Made by a program: the position numbers and the translations under genes
In this document: piece by piece, positions 59,703 to 64,000 of the stretch
How the letters are laid out: each line of letters opens with the position of its first letter
Position numbering within the stretch: the stretch's first letter is position 1
The notes under the pieces: model-generated
The model's database searches: none
What the model was told of the DNA's origin: nothing
Seen by the model: the letters and a program-made list of their open reading frames with translations, nothing else
Assembly (NCBI RefSeq): GCF_019422935.1
Contig: NZ_JAHZCJ010000001.1
Span: 408,127 to 472,126, forward strand
Direction of reading: 5' to 3'
DNA length: 64,000 bases
DNA from: Desulfovibrio sp.
Lineage (GTDB): Bacteria > Desulfobacterota > Desulfovibrionia > Desulfovibrionales > Desulfovibrionaceae

Positions 59703-60041
59703 CTAAAGGGCCTCATCGCCGCGCTCACCAGTGCGGATGCGGATGGCATCCATCACATCACTGATGAAAATTTTTCCGTCGCCAACCTGTCCTGTGCGGG
59801 AGATGGACACCACCGCGTTCAGAACAGTTTCAAGCATGTCGTCGTGCAGCACGACCTCGACCTTGATCTTGGGCAGGCAGTCAACCTGCATTGTGGTGCC
59901 GCGATACACTTCAGTGTGCCCGCGCTGGCGACCAAAGCCCTTGATTTCAACATAGTTCAAGCCGTGGATGCCCATGTCGGTAAGCGTGTCCTTAACCTTG
60001 TCAAACATGCTGGGCCGGATGATGATTTCAAGCTTTTTCAT
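59703..60041 (-). CDS. PII signalling protein lacking the uridylylated tyrosine
   Basis: The 112-residue protein is a PII protein: MKKLEIIIRP, VEIKGFGRQRGHTEVYRG (T-loop base), LPKIKVEVVLHDD and GDGKIFISDVMDAIRIRTGE (ATP/ADP binding, second PII signature). Aligned with E. coli GlnB without gaps, Tyr46 is kept but position 51 is Met instead of the Tyr that is uridylylated. So the usual uridylylation cannot occur; signalling would depend on 2-oxoglutarate and ATP/ADP only. Its place behind amt makes it a GlnK-type partner that blocks the ammonium channel. Confidence 0.93.
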   Translation of the reverse strand: MKKLEIIIRPSMFDKVKDTLTDMGIHGLNYVEIKGFGRQRGHTEVYRGTTMQVDCLPKIKVEVVLHDDMLETVLNAVVSISRTGQVGDGKIFISDVMDAIRIRTGERGDEAL

Positions 60042-60070
60042 AGGTCGTTCCTTTGCTGTTTCCCGTTGGA

Positions 60071-61279
60071 CTACAAGGAGTAGCCGCGTTCGTTGTGCTC
60101 GCTCAAATCGAGACCGGTGAATTCCTCTTCAGGCGTAACCCGCAGGCCGACAACCGCGTCAACCACATAGAGGATTATCCGGGAAACTATGTAGCAATAA
60201 CCCCAGGTAGCCACAATGGACACGATCTGGATCCAGGCCTGCTCAGGATTACCATAGAACAGACCGTCCGAGTTGTTGATGGCCGCGCAGGCGAACAGGC
60301 CGGTGGCAAGCGCACCCCAGGTGCCGCCGATGCCGTGAATGCCGACCACGTCAAGGGCGTCGTCGTAACCGAACTTGTTCTTCAGGAGCACGCCGCCGTA
60401 GCAGATGATGCCGCCAACAAAACCGATCAGCATGGCGGGCAGCACTTCAACAAAGCCCGCGCCGGGGGTGATGGCCACGAGGCCAGCCAGTGCGCCGGAG
60501 ATAGCGCCAAGGCTTGTGGGCTTGCCGGTACGAATCCATTCAACGAGCATCCAGCCAAGAATACCGCAGGCGGAAGCCATGTGGGTTGTTACAAGGGCCT
60601 GACCAGCAAGAGGACCGGAAACCAGGGCGCTGCCAGCATTGAAGCCGAACCAGCCGAACCACAGCAGGCCGCCGCCAAGCAGGGTAAGGGGCAGATTGTT
60701 GGGTGTTGCATGCGAGCTGCCAGTGGAAAGCCGCGGTCCAAGAGCCTGGGCACAGGCAAGAGCCGCTGCGCCGGAAGACATGTGCACAACTGCGCCGCCA
60801 GCAAAGTCCAGAGCGCCCATCTTGCTCATCCAGCCGCCGCCCCAGACCCAGTGGGCCATGGGCGAGTATACGAAGAGCAACCACAAGCCGGAGAAAACAA
60901 GCATGGCGGAGAAGCGGATGCGCTCAGCGTAGGCACCGGAAATAAGGGCCACGGTAAGAGCAGCAAACATGCACTGATACCCCATAAAAACCGTGTGGGG
61001 CAGCTGGGTGGCGGCAGGAGCCGATTCGCCGCCCACGCCTTTGAGGAAGAGGTAGGAAAGATCGCCGATTATGCCGCCCACATCTTCGCCAAAGGCCAGT
61101 GTGTAACCCACAACGGCCCATAATACAGAGATGAGAGCCAGCGCGCCGTAGCTGTGCATGTGGGTGGACAGGATATTGCGGGAGCGAACCAGGCCACCGT
61201 AGAAGAGGGCCAGCGCCGGGGTCATCAGCATGACCATGGAGGCGCAGATCAGAATAAATGCAGTATCCGAGGCGTTCAT
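60071..61279 (-). CDS. amt: Ammonium transporter Amt
   Basis: From the ATG at 61279 (AAGGAT upstream) the product has 402 residues with eleven membrane helices. Family marks are MVMLMTPALALFYGGLVRSRN, YSPMAHWVWGGGWMSK, GALDFAGGAVVHMSSGAAAL (first channel His) and the second His in VVGIHGIGGTWGALATG. It conducts ammonium/ammonia into the cell. The frame is longer upstream but lacks support. It heads the amt-PII-glnN operon, with a sigma-54-type promoter about 160 bases before the start. Confidence 0.95.
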   Translation of the reverse strand: MNASDTAFILICASMVMLMTPALALFYGGLVRSRNILSTHMHSYGALALISVLWAVVGYTLAFGEDVGGIIGDLSYLFLKGVGGESAPAATQLPHTVFMGYQCMFAALTVALISGAYAERIRFSAMLVFSGLWLLFVYSPMAHWVWGGGWMSKMGALDFAGGAVVHMSSGAAALACAQALGPRLSTGSSHATPNNLPLTLLGGGLLWFGWFGFNAGSALVSGPLAGQALVTTHMASACGILGWMLVEWIRTGKPTSLGAISGALAGLVAITPGAGFVEVLPAMLIGFVGGIICYGGVLLKNKFGYDDALDVVGIHGIGGTWGALATGLFACAAINNSDGLFYGNPEQAWIQIVSIVATWGYCYIVSRIILYVVDAVVGLRVTPEEEFTGLDLSEHNERGYSL

Positions 61280-61442
61280 ACGGACATCCTTCAGCGTAGT
61301 TCGGACCGGCGAGGGAGGCAGGGTGCCGCACAGTGCAGCAGGCTGGTTTCCGTCGTTCCGTTCCGCGTTTAATAGAACCTCATCCTCGTGGGCTGGCGCC
61401 ATGCCCACACTGCGGCACAATGCCGCAGCAATACCCTGCTTA

Positions 61443-61458
61443 GGCATGAAGTGTGCCA
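61443..61458 (-). promoter_or_regulatory. Sigma-54-type promoter of amt
   Basis: On the minus strand TGGCACACTTCATGCC has the GG-N10-GC (-24/-12) pattern of RpoN promoters. It faces the amt gene and lies beside an RpoN-activator gene (61823-63430). Confidence 0.7.
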
Positions 61459-61565
61459 AATGTGTTTCGCTGAGGGGCTAAATTATGTAACAATATGATT
61501 TTATAATTATTTTTATTTTTGAAGGCAGACAGGAAGAATTGCAGGAGGTTGGCGTCTGTGGAATA

Positions 61566-61814
61566 TTTCTACGTTGCTGTAGAAAAAAACAGGCCCCCCA
61601 GAGCGCCGTATCGTGGCGCCTGGGGGGCTTTCTAAATAGATGTTTTATTTTAGCGTGTTATGTGAAAAAAATAGAAAATTTCAAAAATGTAGAAATTATT
61701 GGTACATCTTTGTAATGACTGTGTTGTGCTTAGATAACATGCTAAAAATTATTACAAAAAATTCATTTTTGGGGGCAAATTTAGGCCTTTTTTAAAAATA
61801 CCGTTTTGTAGAAA
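61566..61814. repeat. Three TGTAGAAA sites upstream of the amt promoter
   Basis: TGTAGAAA occurs at 61578-61585, 61688-61695 and 61807-61814. The first is half of a palindrome TTTCTAC-N6-GTAGAAA (61566-61585). They lie about 120-365 bases upstream of the sigma-54 promoter, where enhancer sites for activators usually are. The rest of 61480-61820 is AT-rich and without gene. Confidence 0.45.
61593..61628 (-). terminator. Terminator after the NifA-like gene
   Basis: GCCCCCCAGAGCGCC (61593-61607) pairs with GGCGCCTGGGGGGC (61615-61628, one bulge); on the minus strand CCTGTTTTTTT follows. It stops minus-strand reads from the NifA-like gene before the amt promoter. Confidence 0.75.
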
Positions 61815-61822
61815 CTTCATAT

Positions 61823-63430
61823 CTACTCGGTTTCATCCTTACGGTACACGGGGCGAAAAGCTTTGTAGGTTATGCCGTACTTTTTCATGCGCAGGGCCAT
61901 GATTCTTTCCGTCAATCCAAGGCTTGCAGCGGCTTTGCCCATCTGGCCCTGGCTGAACTCAAGCGCTTCGGTGATTGATGCGCGTTCCAGCTCGTCCAAC
62001 TGCTCTTGCAAACTGCCGGAAAGCCCCTGGCGGATCAGCCCTGGCGTGAGGCCGGAACTGGCCGCAACGCGGCTGCCGTGCAGAGCAGGGGGCAAGTGCT
62101 GGGGCAACACAAGGCCTTCGCGGCCCAGCAGCAAGACGGCGCGCTCCATGACGTTTTCAAGTTCGCGGATGTTGCCCGGCCAGGTGTAGCGTTGCAGCAT
62201 ATCCATAACAGAAAGGGAGAGGCGCACGTTGTTGCGCCCGTTTGCCAGCGCGTATTTTTTGATAAAGTGGTTTGCCAGCGGCAGAATATCCTCTGGTCGG
62301 AAACTCAGGGGCGGCAGGAAAATGGGGAAGACATTGAGGCGGTAGAACAGATCGCGGCGGAAGGTTTCTTCCTCCACCATTTTTTCCAGGTCACGGTTGG
62401 TGGCGGTGATAAAACGCACATCAACATAATGTGTTTCCATGCCGCCAAGGCGCTCGAAGGCTCTTTCTTGTAAGACGCGTAGCAGTTTTGCCTGGGTCAT
62501 GAGCGAAAGCTCACCCACTTCGTCCAAAAACAGCGTGCCGCCGTTGGCAAGCTCGAAGCGCCCTTTGCGAGTTGCGTTTGCGCCGGTAAAGGCCCCGCGC
62601 TCATGGCCGAACAGTTCGCTTTCAATGAGGTTTTCTGGCAAGGCGGCGCAGTTGAGAGAAATAAAGGGCTTGTTGGCGCGCGTGCTGCCCGAATGGATGG
62701 AGCGCGCAGCCAGTTCTTTGCCCGTGCCGGATTCGCCCTGTAAAAAAACTGTGGTGCTGGACGGGGCAACCTGCGCAATCTGCGCGTAGACCTTTTGCAT
62801 CACTTCAGAGTTGCCCACAAAGCCGCGCGGCCTCAGGGGGGAGGAGGCTTCTTCATCCATGCGGCCCTGCGATTCAAGGGCGGCGTGCCCAAGCAGGGTT
62901 GATATAATGGTAAGCAGGCGCATTTCGTCTTCAAGCGTTGCATCGTCCACCAGCAGGTGGTCAACCGACAGTGCGCCCACAACCTGGTCGTTGAGGCGGA
63001 TAGGCACGCAGATGAACGAAATCCCCTCCTTGCCCAGATCGCGAGAGCGGGTGCGGTTCAGAAACAGGGGCTCTTCAGATACATTAGATATGTACATGGA
63101 ACGCCCGGTTTCGATCACGCGCCCGGTGATACCCTCGCCGCGCACGTAGCGGCCCCGGCGGGCCTCAGCGGGTTTGAGGCCGTAGGCAGCCTCAATGCGG
63201 ATTTCGCCGCTGTTGGGCGAAATAAGCGTGATTGCGCCGCGCATCATGTGCAGATGCTCTGCCATAAGCTGGAGCGCCTTGTTCAGGGCAACCCCCACAT
63301 CCGTGGCGGAATTGACCACATTGGAAAGATCCAACAAAAGGCGCAGCTGCTCTTCGCGGTGGCTGTCTGCGTTGGCGGGAGAGCGTGACACGGTGCCGGG
63401 ACGGGGAGATGTGTTGCTGGATTTTTGCAT
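61823..63430 (-). CDS. NifA-like sigma-54-dependent activator
   Basis: From the ATG at 63430 (a TTG at 63466 is possible) the product has 535 residues. A GAF domain (about 25-175) is followed by the AAA+ domain: Walker A GESGTGKE (about 232), GAFTGA (about 280) which contacts sigma-54, Walker B GGTLFLDEVGELS, and R-finger region FRRDLFYRLNVFPI. The C-terminal Fis-like helix-turn-helix is MGKAAASLGLTERIMALRMKKYG, close to NifA and AnfA. No receiver domain. It would activate RpoN promoters such as that of amt next door in response to nitrogen or a small ligand. Genes for nitrogenase are not in this window, so its true targets are unknown. Confidence 0.9.
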   Translation of the reverse strand: MQKSSNTSPRPGTVSRSPANADSHREEQLRLLLDLSNVVNSATDVGVALNKALQLMAEHLHMMRGAITLISPNSGEIRIEAAYGLKPAEARRGRYVRGEGITGRVIETGRSMYISNVSEEPLFLNRTRSRDLGKEGISFICVPIRLNDQVVGALSVDHLLVDDATLEDEMRLLTIISTLLGHAALESQGRMDEEASSPLRPRGFVGNSEVMQKVYAQIAQVAPSSTTVFLQGESGTGKELAARSIHSGSTRANKPFISLNCAALPENLIESELFGHERGAFTGANATRKGRFELANGGTLFLDEVGELSLMTQAKLLRVLQERAFERLGGMETHYVDVRFITATNRDLEKMVEEETFRRDLFYRLNVFPIFLPPLSFRPEDILPLANHFIKKYALANGRNNVRLSLSVMDMLQRYTWPGNIRELENVMERAVLLLGREGLVLPQHLPPALHGSRVAASSGLTPGLIRQGLSGSLQEQLDELERASITEALEFSQGQMGKAAASLGLTERIMALRMKKYGITYKAFRPVYRKDETE

Positions 63431-63466
63431 GCCGTGCTTATACCTCAGGCCGGGGCAAACATGCAA

Positions 63467-63772
63467 TCCGTCAGCGGGTTACGGGCTGCAAGAAAGAGCC
63501 GCCGGGGGGAGGGCACTTGCGCAAGCGGGCTGAGGGCAGGCTTGGATATAGTGGGGGAGTGGAAGGATGGGCTTTGCGGGCAAGAGGAGCAGATCAGATA
63601 ACGGTCTAACTGATTTGGCGGCGCAATAGGCTACGATATCAGCAAACGCCCCTAGTTCATGTGATAGCAGCCAACTGATTAGTGGCGCAACAGGATTAGG
63701 GAACTCCCAGCTCTGAATATGACCTTGGGAAGCCCCTGACCGCTGAATTTTATGCCAATTTTAAAAAGTCGC
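63467..63772. other. Gap with an imperfect direct repeat
   Basis: No gene is supported. Two similar stretches, AACTGATTTGGCGGCGCAA near 63609 and AACTGATTAGTGGCGCAA near 63674, lie about 65 bases apart. The promoter of the NifA-like gene should be in the left part. Confidence 0.35.
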
Positions 63773-63801
63773 TTGACACCTGCCCCCTATTGCCGTAGAT
63801 A
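63773..63801 (+). promoter_or_regulatory. Promoter of tRNA-Glu
   Basis: TTGACA (63773-63778) and TAGATA (63796-63801) with a 17-base spacer, about 15 bases before the tRNA. Confidence 0.8.
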
Positions 63802-63816
63802 CACCCTTCACAGCGC

Positions 63817-63893
63817 GTCCCCATCGTCTAGCCGGCCCAGGACAACGGCCTTTCACGCCGTCGACAGGGGTTCAAATCCCCTTGGGGACGCCA
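63817..63893 (+). tRNA. tRNA-Glu (anticodon TTC)
   Basis: The acceptor stem GTCCCCA pairs with TGGGGAC, then G and an encoded CCA. The anticodon arm ACGGC-CTTTCAC-GCCGT gives TTC. The T-arm is AGGGG-TTCAAAT-CCCCT. Confidence 0.95.
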
Positions 63894-63965
63894 ATTGATT
63901 CCAAGAGGTTACAGTAAAAACCTCACCAGATACCCACAGGGGGTTAGTCCTGGGGGTTAGTTTTG

Positions 63966-63996
63966 AAAAAGGCTGCACTTAAGTGCAGCCTTTTTT
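63966..63996 (+). terminator. Terminator after tRNA-Glu
   Basis: GGCTGCACTT and AAGTGCAGCC form a perfect ten-pair palindrome (63971-63990) flanked by A before and TTTTTT after, so it can work on both strands. Confidence 0.8.
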
Positions 63997-64000
63997 CGTT

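Overview
The window looks like chromosome from a sulfate-reducing delta-proteobacterium close to Desulfovibrio. This is inferred from the gene set (dapL, type III glutamine synthetase, class III ribonucleotide reductase, NifU/NifS, haemerythrin sensors) and from a chemotaxis cluster whose order (cheB, HEAT-repeat gene, cheR, parA, cheW, cheY, cheA) I know from Desulfovibrio vulgaris. No rRNA marker is present, so the genus is an inference.

Layout. 1-8545 is the right part of an integrated element lying against the 3' end of a tRNA-Leu gene. It carries a P4-type tyrosine integrase, an AlpA-type regulator, a RepA-like helicase, a zinc-finger/Toprim primase, a Cys-rich protein, an ERCC4 nuclease overlapping a PP-loop (PAPS-reductase-like) ATPase, an excisionase-like HTH protein and one lone secreted cargo protein. 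No capsid, tail or conjugation gene is visible; the left end is outside the window. 8748-12562 holds DUF1786, phenylacetate-CoA ligase, DUF456 and TrmJ-like genes. Then come a chemoreceptor (13056-15086), an HD-domain protein with a secreted partner, rplM-rpsI, a YcaO protein, and a complete branched-chain amino-acid ABC transporter (20586-25482).

25751-32260 holds an M16 peptidase, a structured apparently non-coding stretch, and a cobalamin riboswitch with terminator in front of the anaerobic ribonucleotide reductase operon. In that operon the glycyl-radical segment of NrdD is a separate 56-residue gene. 32352-34645 pairs a membrane haemerythrin protein with an HD-GYP protein. 34893-38293 holds metA, an Rrf2/IscR-like regulator, nifU and nifS. 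38500-44670 holds ferredoxin-type, phosphatase, degenerate carbamoyltransferase plus two-part ThrE exporter, rhomboid, rpmB and nitroreductase genes.

44781-54492 is the chemotaxis operon, 55038-57136 is dapF-dapL (lysine/peptidoglycan), and 57462-63430 is a nitrogen-assimilation block: amt, a PII gene and glnN in one apparent operon behind a sigma-54-type promoter, next to a NifA-like activator. tRNA-Pro and tRNA-Glu genes sit at 54619 and 63817.
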